Shown: positions 17,177 to 25,370, counted from the stretch's first letter. The stretch: 47,627 nucleotides of DNA from Candidatus Latescibacterota bacterium (GCA_021295655.1 JAGWBX010000052.1:1-47627), one strand, 5' to 3'. Notes: generated by a model not told the origin, from the letters alone. Numbers and translations are program-made.

Positions 17177-18244
17177 TCAGACCCGGTACTTCTCGACTTT
17201 GGATTCGTCGACTTCCACGCCAAGGCCGGGGCCGAGGGGAACTTTCAACTGTCCGTTTTCGAACCTGAGCGGTTCGGCGAGAACGTCGTCGACCAGCCCG
17301 TGGTAGCAGGTGTCGTTGGGACCCGAGAAGTTGGGCGTGGCAGCGGCAATATGGGTGATCGCTGCGGTTTTAAGGCCCAGGTCGTGCGAACAGTGCATCA
17401 GGCACGGCACGTTCCAGGGCTCGGCCGCGTCCGCGATTTTTCTCACGCGAAGCAGCCCGCCCGCGGCCGGGGTGTCCGGCATCAACGAGTCGGCGCATCC
17501 GGATTCCAGAAAAGGCCGGATGCTTCCGGGCAGGGCCACGCCGCCGTTCACGAGGACGTGGGTGCCCACTTCCTCCCGCACCCGCGCGAGCGTTTCCACG
17601 TGTTCGGTGTGACACGGGTCTTCGAAGTGCATGACGCCGAGGTCCGCCATCTTCCTCATTATTTCCAGCGTCTCTTCCGGTGGATAACCGCCGTTCGCGT
17701 CGGGCCTGAATGCGGCCTGGTCGCCGATTTCCTTACAGGCCGCCTCGGCGATGGCCAGGTCCTGCGCGGGGTCGTTGCCGGCTTTGGTCTTGATGACGCG
17801 GAATCCCCACCGGTCGATGTACTCACGGGCCGTGGCGGCCGACTGGTCGGGCGCCTTCAGGCCCATGCACGCGGTGAAATCAACTTCCGTACGTACGATA
17901 CCACCCATCAGGCGGCAGATGGGCAACCCGGCGTGTTTGCCAAGAAGGTCCCAGAGCGCCATTTCGACCCCGGACATCGGGCCCCTGGGAATGCCCGCAC
18001 TCTCCATGAGGCCGATTGCCCTTTCGACGTCGGAAACGTGGACGCCCGACAGGACCGTGTTGGGGTCTGTTGCGAATCCGCCGGTGCCCTCGCCCCAGCC
18101 AACCAGACCCGAATCGGATTCGATCCTGACGATAAGGCCGGTTCCCCCCAATGTGCCGCCTCCGGCGCCGCGACCCACGTACGGACCTACGGGCGCGGCA
18201 TAGGGGATGCTGACCGTGGTCGCGGTGATGTTTTTGATGATCAT
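17177..18244 (-). CDS. Mandelate racemase/muconate-lactonizing enzyme (enolase superfamily)
   Basis: A 355-aa enolase-superfamily enzyme, which abstracts the alpha-proton of a carboxylate substrate held by Mg2+. The KxK base motif is VIKTKAG (about residue 151), metal ligands are Asp in FRPDANGG (about 180) and Glu in HFEDPC (about 206). At the third ligand position the sequence reads LVNGGVALPG, without the usual Glu or Asp; Asn may take that place, as in glucarate-dehydratase-like members. A C-terminal HCSHDLG resembles the His of dehydratase types. A sugar-acid dehydratase is therefore a better guess than a racemase, but the substrate is not known. Confidence 0.88.
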   Translation of the reverse strand: MIIKNITATTVSIPYAAPVGPYVGRGAGGGTLGGTGLIVRIESDSGLVGWGEGTGGFATDPNTVLSGVHVSDVERAIGLMESAGIPRGPMSGVEMALWDLLGKHAGLPICRLMGGIVRTEVDFTACMGLKAPDQSAATAREYIDRWGFRVIKTKAGNDPAQDLAIAEAACKEIGDQAAFRPDANGGYPPEETLEIMRKMADLGVMHFEDPCHTEHVETLARVREEVGTHVLVNGGVALPGSIRPFLESGCADSLMPDTPAAGGLLRVRKIADAAEPWNVPCLMHCSHDLGLKTAAITHIAAATPNFSGPNDTCYHGLVDDVLAEPLRFENGQLKVPLGPGLGVEVDESKVEKYRV

Positions 18245-18404
18245 TGCATGAATCCTTATCGACGGGGACGCGAATTTCCAGGGTGCGCGGAATGGTCTGA
18301 CGACTGAATATGGCGATCCGAAAGAAACCTCAAGGGCCGCATCTCCGCAATGCTTTTGTTACCCGATCCCGCCATGGGTGCATCGCCCCGGATTGCTCAG
18401 TCCG

Positions 18405-18842
18405 TCACTCGCCGGACTCGCCGTTCGCGGCGATGTGCCCCTTGATTTTGCCCGTCATCTCATCCGCGGGATTCTTGCGCGTCAGGGTCTCCACAATGGC
18501 TTTCTTCGCGGGGTCGATGAGCAGAACCAGGCCGGTCTTGTTATTGGCCTTGAACGGCCCCTCGATACCCAGGGCGGCGGCCAGAAGGCGGGACTGGGCG
18601 GTGCGTTTCGCGTCCGTCACGTCGAGCTCGAGAAAGAGGACGGGCTTGTCCGCAAGAGACGTCCTGACCTCCTCCAGGACGGGAATCAGGGCCGTACAGG
18701 CGCCGCACCAGTCTGCGTGTACCTTCACAACGTAAAGGGCGGGTTCGCCGTCGCCCGGCACCTCCACGGTACCTGCAAGACCGGACCCGGCTATCAGAAA
18801 GAGCGAGAGCGCTGCGAGGAAAAGCGTGTTTCGGATGCGCAT
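18405..18842 (-). CDS. Exported thioredoxin-like protein
   Basis: A 145-aa protein with a signal peptide (MRIRNTLFLAALSLFLIAG) and a thioredoxin fold carrying ADWCGACTALIP, the redox CxxC motif, near residue 48. Later strands (VLFLELDVTD, GLVLLIDPAKK) fit the fold. It should act as a disulfide reductase or oxidase in the periplasm or at the membrane. The ATG at 18842 is supported by AAAGGAG upstream; the longer opening to 18941 is less likely. It is on the same strand as the enolase-family gene, 160 bp downstream of this gene's stop in the leftward reading, so it may belong to the same transcript. Confidence 0.85.
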   Translation of the reverse strand: MRIRNTLFLAALSLFLIAGSGLAGTVEVPGDGEPALYVVKVHADWCGACTALIPVLEEVRTSLADKPVLFLELDVTDAKRTAQSRLLAAALGIEGPFKANNKTGLVLLIDPAKKAIVETLTRKNPADEMTGKIKGHIAANGESGE

Positions 18843-19173
18843 GGACCATCTCCTTTGAAACGGTTTGAAAACGGACCAGGCCGGCGGCAGCCCGATGATC
18901 GGACGCGCGCCTTGCCTGGACGGACTTCGGAATCGACGCATAACCGCCGCTCCGGTACCCTCAATGGAAAATGCGCACCGGAACGGACAGCAGGTATCTG
19001 CGCCGGACGGCCTGACGTCTGTCAGACAGTCTCAGACGAATTCCGAACAGTCGACAGGTCACCGCGACTGATGCCATTTAGACGACCGTTGCCGGGCGCG
19101 GGTTCCCGCAAACCACGTAAGGACGTACGGTGTCAATAGCGCACGTCCACTTTGTCACGTAACGAACGGACGT

Positions 19174-19210
19174 TTGATATTGTCGACACCGATGTTATAT
19201 TGGTCGGTGT
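19174..19210 (+). promoter_or_regulatory. Promoter with overlapping inverted repeat, upstream of the VOC gene
   Basis: TTGATA (19174-19179), 16 bp, TATATT (19196-19201). ACACCGA at 19186-19192 pairs with TCGGTGT at 19204-19210 across the -10 box, which is where a repressor dimer would bind. The start codon follows at 19281 after about 70 bases. Confidence 0.55.
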
Positions 19211-19280
19211 TGTGACTTACAGACCATTTCGTTTACAATTACCATTCCTACGACCGTCGACAATCAGGGAGTGAAGAGAT

Positions 19281-19745
19281 ATGGGCATTGTAATGGGGCA
19301 CCATCACGGATTTACGGTATCGGACGTGGATCAATCGGTTGCGTTCTACCGGGACCTGCTCGGGATGGAACTGGTGCGGATTTCCGAGCGGAAGGACCTG
19401 CCTTCGTACGACAGGATTCTGGGCTACGACGAGGCCCATCTGAAGATTGCGATTCTGCGGCATCCCGTGAACGAGTTCATACTGGAACTTGTGCAGTACG
19501 TTCATCCGGCGGTTGAGGCCCGGCCCCAGGAAAACCGGTATCTGGGCGCATCGCACGTGGCGTTCGAGGTGGACGACGTGGACGCGATGCATGCGCGGAT
19601 TAAGGAGGCGGGTTTCGGATCCATCAATCCGCCCACGGACGTGGACCGCGACGGGGTGGTGGTCGCCCGCGCAATGTACGCGCTGGACCCTGACGGCATC
19701 AGCATCGAGATGTTCCAGGAATTCGAGGACGTGATCAGGAGATGA
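19281..19745 (+). CDS. VOC family (glyoxalase/bleomycin-resistance fold) protein
   Basis: A 154-aa protein of the vicinal-oxygen-chelate superfamily, built of two beta-alpha-beta-beta-beta units. Unit one starts GHHHGFTVSDVDQSVAFYRD with a likely metal-binding His; unit two contains SHVAFEVDDVDAMHARIKEAG and ends in YALDPDGISIEMFQ, with the typical Glu ligand. The family includes lyases, dioxygenases and isomerases, for example lactoylglutathione lyase and methylmalonyl-CoA epimerase. GGGAGTGAAGAG lies upstream of the ATG. The gene stands alone, with its own promoter and a possible operator. Confidence 0.9.
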   Translation: MGIVMGHHHGFTVSDVDQSVAFYRDLLGMELVRISERKDLPSYDRILGYDEAHLKIAILRHPVNEFILELVQYVHPAVEARPQENRYLGASHVAFEVDDVDAMHARIKEAGFGSINPPTDVDRDGVVVARAMYALDPDGISIEMFQEFEDVIRR

Positions 19746-19820
19746 ATAAGGCAGCGGTCAGCAGTCAGCTTGAGGCAAGAACCGAAAACCGGACCGCAAA
19801 ACCGACACCGCGCGAATGCA

Positions 19821-19841
19821 GGGGCAACCCCTGCGGTTGCC
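19821..19841. repeat. Dispersed palindrome, GGGCAACC family
   Basis: GGGCAACC (19821-19828) and GGTTGCCC (19834-19841) form a hairpin. Similar elements are at 23556-23577, 25619-25640, 24226-24249 and 33977-33996. Confidence 0.7.
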
Positions 19842-19978
19842 CGAATAATGGCGCTGACACCGAAGATAGATTTCGCGTGTCCGTATCGCCAACCGGTATT
19901 GGCTGAAAACTGACAGCGATACGTTGATAGCGGGGTCTCGGGGTCGACTCGCGCCTTACGTCTCCCCTCGCCCCGCCT

Positions 19979-20578
19979 TTACTGTTTCGATATCCTGAAC
20001 AGTTCCTGCGGGCCGTCGGGATTCGACACGCGGACCGCGTGCCCGAGATTGAGGTCTTGAATCCGTGCGATTTTGTTTTCGATTGTCTCGGGCTCGCGGT
20101 CGTAAAAGCCCAGAATCAGCCGTCCGTTGTCTTTCACGCTCTCGTAGGCCCGTCGCAGCAGATCGATCCGGTCCTGGCGGTCAAACCCGTAATTGTCCCA
20201 GACGGCCCAGTAAATGAAATCGTACGTACCTGGAAGACCGTGAGCGTCGATTTCGCCCAGCCGCTCCACCGGAAGCCGGGCGAAATGTTCCTGCTGCGAG
20301 GGAAAGAACCTGGCAATGTCCCGGGCCCTGCCCGCGCTGGCGTCGATACCAAACGGCGTGAGCGCGTGATCGGACCATTCCTGGAGACACCTCAAGAGGA
20401 AGCCGTTGGCGCAGCCGATGTCCAGCACAGTGCCCGGCCGATGGATTTCGGTTGCGATGAACGATCTTGCCCGCCTCCATATTTCGAAGGACGGGCCGTC
20501 GACACAACTTCCGTTCAGGGCGAACCTGAGGAGGTCCGGGTCCGAATTCAGGCTGCTCAGGTCGATGGTGTCATTCAT
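19979..20578 (-). CDS. Class I SAM-dependent methyltransferase
   Basis: A 199-aa Rossmann-like methyltransferase. Motif I is GTVLDIGCANGFLLRCL (about residue 49), followed by the acidic residue of motif II in FGIDAS and the motif IV region YDFIYWAVWDNYG. A late strand VKDNGRLILGFYD fits motifs V/VI. The target is unknown. The start at 20578 gives MNDTIDLSSLNSD. The gene lies between the VOC gene and the DUF1080 gene, and with the latter reads leftwards 85 bp apart, so the two may be cotranscribed. Confidence 0.88.
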   Translation of the reverse strand: MNDTIDLSSLNSDPDLLRFALNGSCVDGPSFEIWRRARSFIATEIHRPGTVLDIGCANGFLLRCLQEWSDHALTPFGIDASAGRARDIARFFPSQQEHFARLPVERLGEIDAHGLPGTYDFIYWAVWDNYGFDRQDRIDLLRRAYESVKDNGRLILGFYDREPETIENKIARIQDLNLGHAVRVSNPDGPQELFRISKQ

Positions 20579-20663
20579 GTCATCGTCGTTGGCGATTGGT
20601 GGTCTGGTTTCCGGAACAGAACCGCTGACTTTGCTTGACTTCTGGAATCCCGATAATTCGAGT

Positions 20664-21308
20664 CTATCGGGGTTCGTACGTATCGGACCCCTTTGTTGGA
20701 AGCGGCACGGCCCAGATGTTGCGGTACGCGACGCGGTCGCCGTGGTCCTGCAGGCGCAGGGGTCCGGACGTTTCCACCGTCATGCCCGAAGCGGAACCTG
20801 TGGGACCCGCGATCTCCACGTTGTTCTGGATAACGATGCCGTTCTGCAGAACGGTGGCGCGGGCGAGTTCGGAAACGTCACCCGAATCGTCCAGGGGGGG
20901 CGCCCGAAAGCAGATATCGTACGTCTGCCACGCCATGGCCGGCCTGCAGGCGTTCACCAGGGGAGCGGACTGAAGGTAAAAGGCGCCGCAGTCGCCGGTG
21001 CCGGGGACGTTGACGTGCGAGGAGTCCAGAACCTGAATTTCGTAAAGACCCTGCAGAAACACCCCGCTGTTGCCCTTGGCCTGTCCGGTGGCCTCGGGCA
21101 TATCCGGGCAACGGAATTCCAGATGGAGATAGAAATCGGTCAGGGGTTCGGTGTGGATGATATCGCCGGTTCGCGGCGCGACGTGGAGGATGCCGTCTTC
21201 CACGGCCCAGCCGGGTTCGCCGCCGTCACGGGCGGTCCAATTGCTGAGGTCTCTGCCGTTGAAAAGGATAAAGGCGTTTGCGGGCGCCGCCAGTTGCAGT
21301 GTATCCAT
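20664..21308 (-). CDS. DUF1080 (3-keto-disaccharide hydrolase-like) protein
   Basis: A 214-aa beta-sandwich protein starting with FILFNGRDLSNWTARDGG, the hallmark of the family, followed by WAVEDGILHVAP, DFYLHLEFRCPDM, GNSGVFLQGLYEIQVLDS and WQTYDICFRAP. Members have a concanavalin-like fold and act on or bind sugars, some as 3-keto-disaccharide hydrolases. No signal peptide is seen with this start, which is supported by AAAGGAC upstream of the ATG at 21308; a longer in-frame opening to 21584 would overlap the divergent sialidase-like gene. The divergent promoter space contains a perfect 8-bp inverted repeat. Confidence 0.88.
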   Translation of the reverse strand: MDTLQLAAPANAFILFNGRDLSNWTARDGGEPGWAVEDGILHVAPRTGDIIHTEPLTDFYLHLEFRCPDMPEATGQAKGNSGVFLQGLYEIQVLDSSHVNVPGTGDCGAFYLQSAPLVNACRPAMAWQTYDICFRAPPLDDSGDVSELARATVLQNGIVIQNNVEIAGPTGSASGMTVETSGPLRLQDHGDRVAYRNIWAVPLPTKGSDTYEPR

Positions 21309-21382
21309 CGGGAAGTCCTTTCTGTTTAGAAGCTGTATTAAAATCTCCGGTGCGTTGCCGAGCGCGAGCGAAAAGGTGTCGG

Positions 21383-21410
21383 ATTCTATATGCCGCGACC
21401 GGTATAGAAT
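21383..21410. promoter_or_regulatory. Inverted repeat between divergent genes, possible operator
   Basis: ATTCTATA (21383-21390) and TATAGAAT (21403-21410) are exact inverse copies 12 bp apart. TATAGAAT also resembles a -10 box on each strand, so the element may serve both the leftward DUF1080 and rightward sialidase-like gene. Confidence 0.45.
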
Positions 21411-21567
21411 AATGCCGCACGCCTTGGCGCACAAGGCGGATTTGCGCAGGCAAAAGTCGTGAAATCCCGCAATGGCGTATGCCCGTGGTTGGCAATCGGG
21501 TGATCTGGTGGTCAGCGCCAGCAATCGTTCGGAGTCGTACATATCACCAAAGACAGGGGTACGAAAT

Positions 21568-22638
21568 ATGGAACACGTCATCATCTACAGGGAAAAGGGA
21601 CGATATGCCGGCTGGCCCGCGAATTACGGGATCTGGTCCTGGGGAGACGAGATCGTGGTGGGATTCACGTTGGGGTATCACAAGTCGGACGGTGGATTTC
21701 ACCGGCGCGACCGGGACCGGCCGTTCGAGACCATGCAGGCGCGCAGCCTCGACGGAGGCGGGACCTGGACGGTCGAACCGATACCGATCGCTTCTCCGGA
21801 AGGTAAGGGGGTATCGGCGAACGAGCACGTGAACCGCTCGCTGGAGATAGAAGTGGCGGCCGCGCTGTCCACGGGTCACGCCCACGGGATCGATTTCAGC
21901 CACCCGGACTTTGCGCTGATGTGTGCCCGGACAGGCCTTGCAGACGGCGCCCGGTCCTGGTTCTACACGTCGACCGACCGATGCCGGTCCTGGGACGGAC
22001 CGTTCGGTCTGCCCATGTTCGGTCTGCGGGGCATCGCGGCCCGGACGGACTATCTGATAGAAGGAAAGGCGTCCTGCACGTTATTCCTGACCTCGGCCAA
22101 GTCCAATGGGCGCGAGGGCAGGGTGTTCTGCGCCCGTACCGGGGACGGCGGCAGATCGTTCGCGTTTCTGTCCTGGATTGGAGACGAGCCCGAGGGGTTC
22201 GCCATCATGCCGGCCAGCGTCCGGCTTCCCGGAGGTCGCATCCTCGTGTCCGTGCGGTGCCGGGGCGGCGGCGGGAGCAGGGAAGGCAACTGGATCGACC
22301 TGTACTGTTCGGACGACAACGCCGCGAGTTGGCGCCATGCCAACCGGCCGGTGGCGGAAACCGGGACCGGAGGCAACCCGCCCGCGATGATGCTGCTCGC
22401 CTACGGGCGTCTTTGTCTGGTATACGGGTACCGCGACGCGCCCTCGGGGCTGCGGGCGGTGGTGAGCGAGGACGAGGGGGCGACGTGGTCCGACCCCGTT
22501 ATCCTCAGGGACGACGGCGGCGACCACGACGTCGGCTATCCACGGGCGGTGCAGCGGACGGACGGCAGGATCGTTTCCGTGTATTACTATGACGACGAGC
22601 CCGACGGCGAGCGGTATATCGCCTCCACCATCTGGTGA
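21568..22638 (+). CDS. Sialidase-like beta-propeller (BNR/Asp-box) protein
   Basis: A 356-aa six-bladed-propeller type protein with Asp-box signatures: SLDGGGTWT (about residue 65), STDRCRSWDG (about 136), CSDDNAASW (about 248) and SEDEGATWSDP (about 300). These occur in sialidases/neuraminidases and in other sugar-binding propellers; the catalytic Arg triad cannot be assigned with confidence. The start is the ATG at 21568; a longer opening from 21472 has less support. No signal peptide is visible. It is divergent from the DUF1080 gene, and both are expected to act on carbohydrates. Confidence 0.75.
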   Translation: MEHVIIYREKGRYAGWPANYGIWSWGDEIVVGFTLGYHKSDGGFHRRDRDRPFETMQARSLDGGGTWTVEPIPIASPEGKGVSANEHVNRSLEIEVAAALSTGHAHGIDFSHPDFALMCARTGLADGARSWFYTSTDRCRSWDGPFGLPMFGLRGIAARTDYLIEGKASCTLFLTSAKSNGREGRVFCARTGDGGRSFAFLSWIGDEPEGFAIMPASVRLPGGRILVSVRCRGGGGSREGNWIDLYCSDDNAASWRHANRPVAETGTGGNPPAMMLLAYGRLCLVYGYRDAPSGLRAVVSEDEGATWSDPVILRDDGGDHDVGYPRAVQRTDGRIVSVYYYDDEPDGERYIASTIW

Positions 22639-22714
22639 CGGGAACGCGCACGAAGAGCGGAGTCGGGTCCTCTTTAATGAATACCATCCCTTGATGCGGT
22701 GCCGCCGTCGGGTC

Positions 22715-22743
22715 TTGACATTGTGGACGAAGGCCTTATTTTG
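22715..22743 (+). promoter_or_regulatory. Possible promoter of the RidA-like gene
   Basis: A perfect TTGACA (22715-22720) is followed, 17 bp on, by ATTTTG (22738-22743), a weak -10. The ATG at 22788 follows with GGAGGAG. Confidence 0.4.
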
Positions 22744-22787
22744 AATGGACATTCCAGGGAATCACCAACTCATTCGGAGGAGAGCAA

Positions 22788-23381
22788 ATGGCGGAACTGC
22801 ACAGCTCGTGGCATCGGGATTTCGACGTTTACGACCGGTTGAAGGAACTGGGGATCGATCTGGGTTCCAGGGAGGACGCGTGTCCCGCGCCTCAGGGAAG
22901 GCGGATCTGCATGGCCACGTTTACGCCTTCCGGGCTGGTGTTTACATCCGGGACAGGAGGCGGCATCGGGGCGGTCACCAATGACGACGCGGACGTGGAA
23001 GCCGGCTTCGAGGCGGGCCGGGAGGCGGGCATTTCCCACGTTGTGACGCTGCATTGGGCGCTGGACCCGTTCGGCACGCTGAATGACGTGTGGTATTGCG
23101 TAAAATGCATCGGCATGGTGAATTCCGCCGGCGGCGGATCGTTTTCGAAGTCACCCCAGGTTGTGGACGGATACAGCACGGTTTTCCACGACGTGTTCGG
23201 AGGGCCCGGTTCGCGGTTCGGTGAAGACGGGATGGACGCGTCGCTGTCCGGATGGCACGCCAGGAGCGCGGTGGCGGGGTTTGACTTGCCCGGCCACTGT
23301 AAAATCGAACCGGAGATGATTGTGCAGATCGATCCGGACCTGGCGTTGAGGATTATCAGGGAACGCGGCCCGCACGTATAA
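22788..23381 (+). CDS. RidA (YjgF/UK114)-like family protein
   Basis: A 197-aa protein that resembles RidA enamine/imine deaminases in the central region: TPSGLVFTSGTGGGIG for the N-terminal strand, an alpha helix ADVEAGFEAGREAG, VVDGYSTVFHDVFGG, and ARSAVAGFDLPGHCKIEPEM, which matches the conserved C-terminal stretch with its Arg and Glu. It is longer than the classic 130 aa, with an insertion around LDPFGTLNDVWYC, and belongs to a subfamily of unknown role. The start has TCGGAGGAG upstream. It ends before a perfect 13-bp terminator and is probably monocistronic. Confidence 0.7.
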   Translation: MAELHSSWHRDFDVYDRLKELGIDLGSREDACPAPQGRRICMATFTPSGLVFTSGTGGGIGAVTNDDADVEAGFEAGREAGISHVVTLHWALDPFGTLNDVWYCVKCIGMVNSAGGGSFSKSPQVVDGYSTVFHDVFGGPGSRFGEDGMDASLSGWHARSAVAGFDLPGHCKIEPEMIVQIDPDLALRIIRERGPHV

Positions 23382-23404
23382 GTACCGGGAACATTGACGA
23401 CAGA

Positions 23405-23436
23405 AAAACGGGGGCGATTAATCTCGCCCCCGTTTT
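23405..23436 (+). terminator. 13-bp perfect hairpin terminator
   Basis: AAAACGGGGGCGA (23405-23417) pairs exactly with TCGCCCCCGTTTT (23424-23436) over a 6-base loop. It ends the RidA-like gene 24 bp after its stop. Confidence 0.85.
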
Positions 23437-23504
23437 CAATTGGACCAGAAAATGAGATAAACCGTCAGCGAAAAACTGCAAAAAAGACAATCATCTCATC
23501 CGAA

Positions 23505-23533
23505 GGCGCAAAGTCACAAAGGACACAAAGGGA
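23505..23533. repeat. Dispersed ACACAAAG-type repeat
   Basis: A run of GTCACAAAGGACACAAAGGG-type words. Similar text is at 25568-25596 and 33839-33870, and as reverse complement at 30361-30396. It lies just before a GGGCAACC palindrome, as at 25.6 kb. Confidence 0.65.
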
Positions 23534-23555
23534 AAGCCGGAATCAGCGACAAGGC

Positions 23556-23577
23556 GGGCAACCACAGGGGTTGCCCC
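23556..23577. repeat. Dispersed palindrome, GGGCAACC family
   Basis: GGGCAACC and GGTTGCCC arms with a short loop; overlaps the end of the BrnA-type gene by one base. Confidence 0.7.
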
Positions 23578-23852
23578 TACACCCTTCGGTTTTGCGGTAC
23601 GTCGCCATTTTCCATTCCGGCGTTTCGCGACGACACGACCTTAAGCTTTTCCGCGATCCAGAATTTGATGATCGACTGCCGCGTTACACCCAGACGCCCG
23701 GCTTCCCTGTCAAGCGAATGAACCATCCAGATTGGAAAATCCACGTTTACGCGCTTTGGTTCCTGGGCAGGCCTTCTCGCCCGATCGAGTCCCAGGTACC
23801 CGGTTATATCTTCTCCACGGTCGAATTTTTCTTCAAGTACTTTCGCTTTCAT
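23577..23852 (-). CDS. brnA: BrnA-type antitoxin, ribbon-helix-helix
   Basis: A 91-aa DNA-binding antitoxin. The N-terminus (EEKFDRGEDITGYLGLDRARRP) is the toxin-binding part and RVNVDFPIWMVHSLDREAG followed by LGVTRQSIIKFWIAEKL is the CopG-like ribbon-helix-helix. The start is the ATG at 23852, which has GGAGG nine bases upstream; a TTG nine bases earlier is in frame but less likely. It overlaps the end of the toxin gene by 20 bp, as expected in brnTA operons where the toxin gene comes first. It should neutralise BrnT and repress its own promoter. The C-terminal tail beyond residue 70 is variable and reads into a repeat. Confidence 0.85.
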   Translation of the reverse strand: MKAKVLEEKFDRGEDITGYLGLDRARRPAQEPKRVNVDFPIWMVHSLDREAGRLGVTRQSIIKFWIAEKLKVVSSRNAGMENGDVPQNRRV

Positions 23853-24111
23853 AGATTTCAACCTCCTCCTTCCGGGAACGGCGCACGGAAATGATCCGGA
23901 TCCTCTCCCCGCGATACGTCACAATGCCAGACCAATGGCTTTCCCGATATCTGCCGATCACAAGAAATCTGGGCTCGTCATTGGTTCGAGCCGGAATCTC
24001 AATCATCTCGGAATCCGCCCAGATCTGTTGGGCTTCAATGAAATCGATGCCGTGTTTTTCCATGTTGCGCCTGCTCTTCACTTCGTCAAATTCAAACTCC
24101 ATTGACAGCAT
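23833..24111 (-). CDS. brnT: BrnT-family toxin (RelE-fold ribonuclease)
   Basis: A 92-aa type II toxin. The family pattern is clear: FEFDEVKSRRNMEKHGIDFIEA at the N-terminus, EPRFLVIGRYRE in the middle, and RGERIRIISVRRSRKEEVEIY at the end, which carries the basic residues of the RNase site. The start may be 24111 (ATG) or 24102 (ATG, MEFEFDE); neither has a clear ribosome site. It is upstream of BrnA and overlaps it. An AT-rich promoter with an inverted repeat lies upstream. Confidence 0.88.
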   Translation of the reverse strand: MLSMEFEFDEVKSRRNMEKHGIDFIEAQQIWADSEMIEIPARTNDEPRFLVIGRYRESHWSGIVTYRGERIRIISVRRSRKEEVEIYESEST

Positions 24112-24135
24112 CCGTCTATTCGGCTGTTATCGAGT

Positions 24136-24187
24136 ATTCGATTCAACGAATCTATATAGAATATATACAATAATAATATATTTTCAA
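24136..24187 (-). promoter_or_regulatory. brnTA promoter with an inverted-repeat operator
   Basis: On the reverse strand TTGAAA (24187-24182) and TATATT (24165-24160) are 16 bp apart. ATTCG and CGAAT arms at 24136-24151, just downstream of the -10 box, are a candidate BrnA operator. Confidence 0.5.
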
Positions 24188-24225
24188 TATAATAATTATA
24201 TAATTCGATAGATGTTCCGGCGAGG

Positions 24226-24249
24226 CGGGCGCCCACAAGGGACGCCCGG
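24226..24249. repeat. Dispersed palindrome, GGGCGCCC variant
   Basis: GCGGGCGCCCACAAGGGACGCC resembles the GGGCAACC palindromes, with imperfect arms. Confidence 0.45.
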
Positions 24250-24299
24250 ACGCCAGCGACGCGTCCACCTGTATCGTCTTCCGTCTACGCTCTCCCGTT

Positions 24300-25370
24300 T
24301 TACGGCTTCATGTACCTTTCCTCATCTCCAGGTTCAATCGTGTCTTCCGCTATGGACACGCCCAGCCGGTCTGCCCGATCCCTTAATTGTTCCATGATGG
24401 CGCCCGGAACGTCGAACCCCTCACGCAGACGGTGCACGCGGGTGCGGTGTTCGAAGTCGCCGGGGACGAGGACCTCGTCGAAGCCGGGGGCCGGGGGGAT
24501 GGCCTTGATATTGTCCAGGAAGGCGCGAATCCCCCGCTGGTAGGGCTCCAGCGGCGTAAAGGCGCTGACGCGCATCACCTGCATGAAGGCGCCTGAAAGT
24601 GTACCGTGTTCCACTTCCGGAACGCCCGACAGGCCGCTCAGCAGGCAGGTCAACAACAGGAGGCCGGAGCCCTTGTGCGCCCCGAACGGCAGGAGATAAC
24701 CGCCATCGTAGAAGTCCAGCGGGTTGGTGCTGGGTCTGCCGTGTTTGTCCAGGATATATCCTTCCGGAATGGACGCCTTCTCGGCGCGGGCCACCTGGAG
24801 CTTGCCTTCGGCCACGACGCTCGTTGCAATGTCCAGGATGAACGGCGCGGCGTCGCCGGTAGGTACGCCGACGGCGATCGGATTGGTTCCCAGGGGGCCG
24901 CGGGTTGCGCCGTACGGGGCGACGGCCTCCACGGTCCCCACGCCGATGGTGATGATGGCGATACAGCCGGCGCGGGCGGCAACCTCCGCGTACTCGCCGA
25001 GCCGTCCGAAGTGTCCGACGCGTCTGAAACTGATGCAGCACACCCCGGATCGCGCGGCGTTTTCCATGGCGAGGTCGATGGCTTTTCGGGCGGTGTAGAT
25101 TCCCATCCCGTTATGGCCGTCCACAATCAGCGTATTCCCGCCCTGACGGACAACCTCGGGTTCGGCGGCCGGCACGATGGCGCCGCCGGCGATGCCGTCC
25201 AGATAGGTTGGAATGCGAAGCACGCCGTGGGAATCGTGGCCGGAGAGGTTGGAGTTGACCAGGATTTCGGAAACGGTTTCCGCAACGAGGCGCGGGGCGC
25301 CGGCAGCCGTCAACAGGTTGCGGGAGATGGCGTGCATGTGCGCGGGACGGAAACGGACGGCGGTGGACAT
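24300..25370 (-). CDS. Ldh2-type malate/L-lactate/ureidoglycolate dehydrogenase
   Basis: A 356-aa NAD(P)-dependent oxidoreductase of the malate/L-lactate dehydrogenase family. Features include SGHDSHGVLRIPTYLDG near residue 43 (catalytic His in SHG), RRVGHFGRLGEYAE near 115, GPLGTNPIAVGVPTG near 158, and PFGAHKGSGLLLLT near 240. The family oxidises 2-hydroxy acids such as malate, lactate, sulfolactate, ureidoglycolate or 2,3-diketogulonate. The start is the ATG at 25370 (MSTAVRFRPAHM); a longer in-frame opening to 25481 is not conserved. A second family member is at 31635-32615; the two are only moderately alike. Confidence 0.9.
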   Translation of the reverse strand: MSTAVRFRPAHMHAISRNLLTAAGAPRLVAETVSEILVNSNLSGHDSHGVLRIPTYLDGIAGGAIVPAAEPEVVRQGGNTLIVDGHNGMGIYTARKAIDLAMENAARSGVCCISFRRVGHFGRLGEYAEVAARAGCIAIITIGVGTVEAVAPYGATRGPLGTNPIAVGVPTGDAAPFILDIATSVVAEGKLQVARAEKASIPEGYILDKHGRPSTNPLDFYDGGYLLPFGAHKGSGLLLLTCLLSGLSGVPEVEHGTLSGAFMQVMRVSAFTPLEPYQRGIRAFLDNIKAIPPAPGFDEVLVPGDFEHRTRVHRLREGFDVPGAIMEQLRDRADRLGVSIAEDTIEPGDEERYMKP

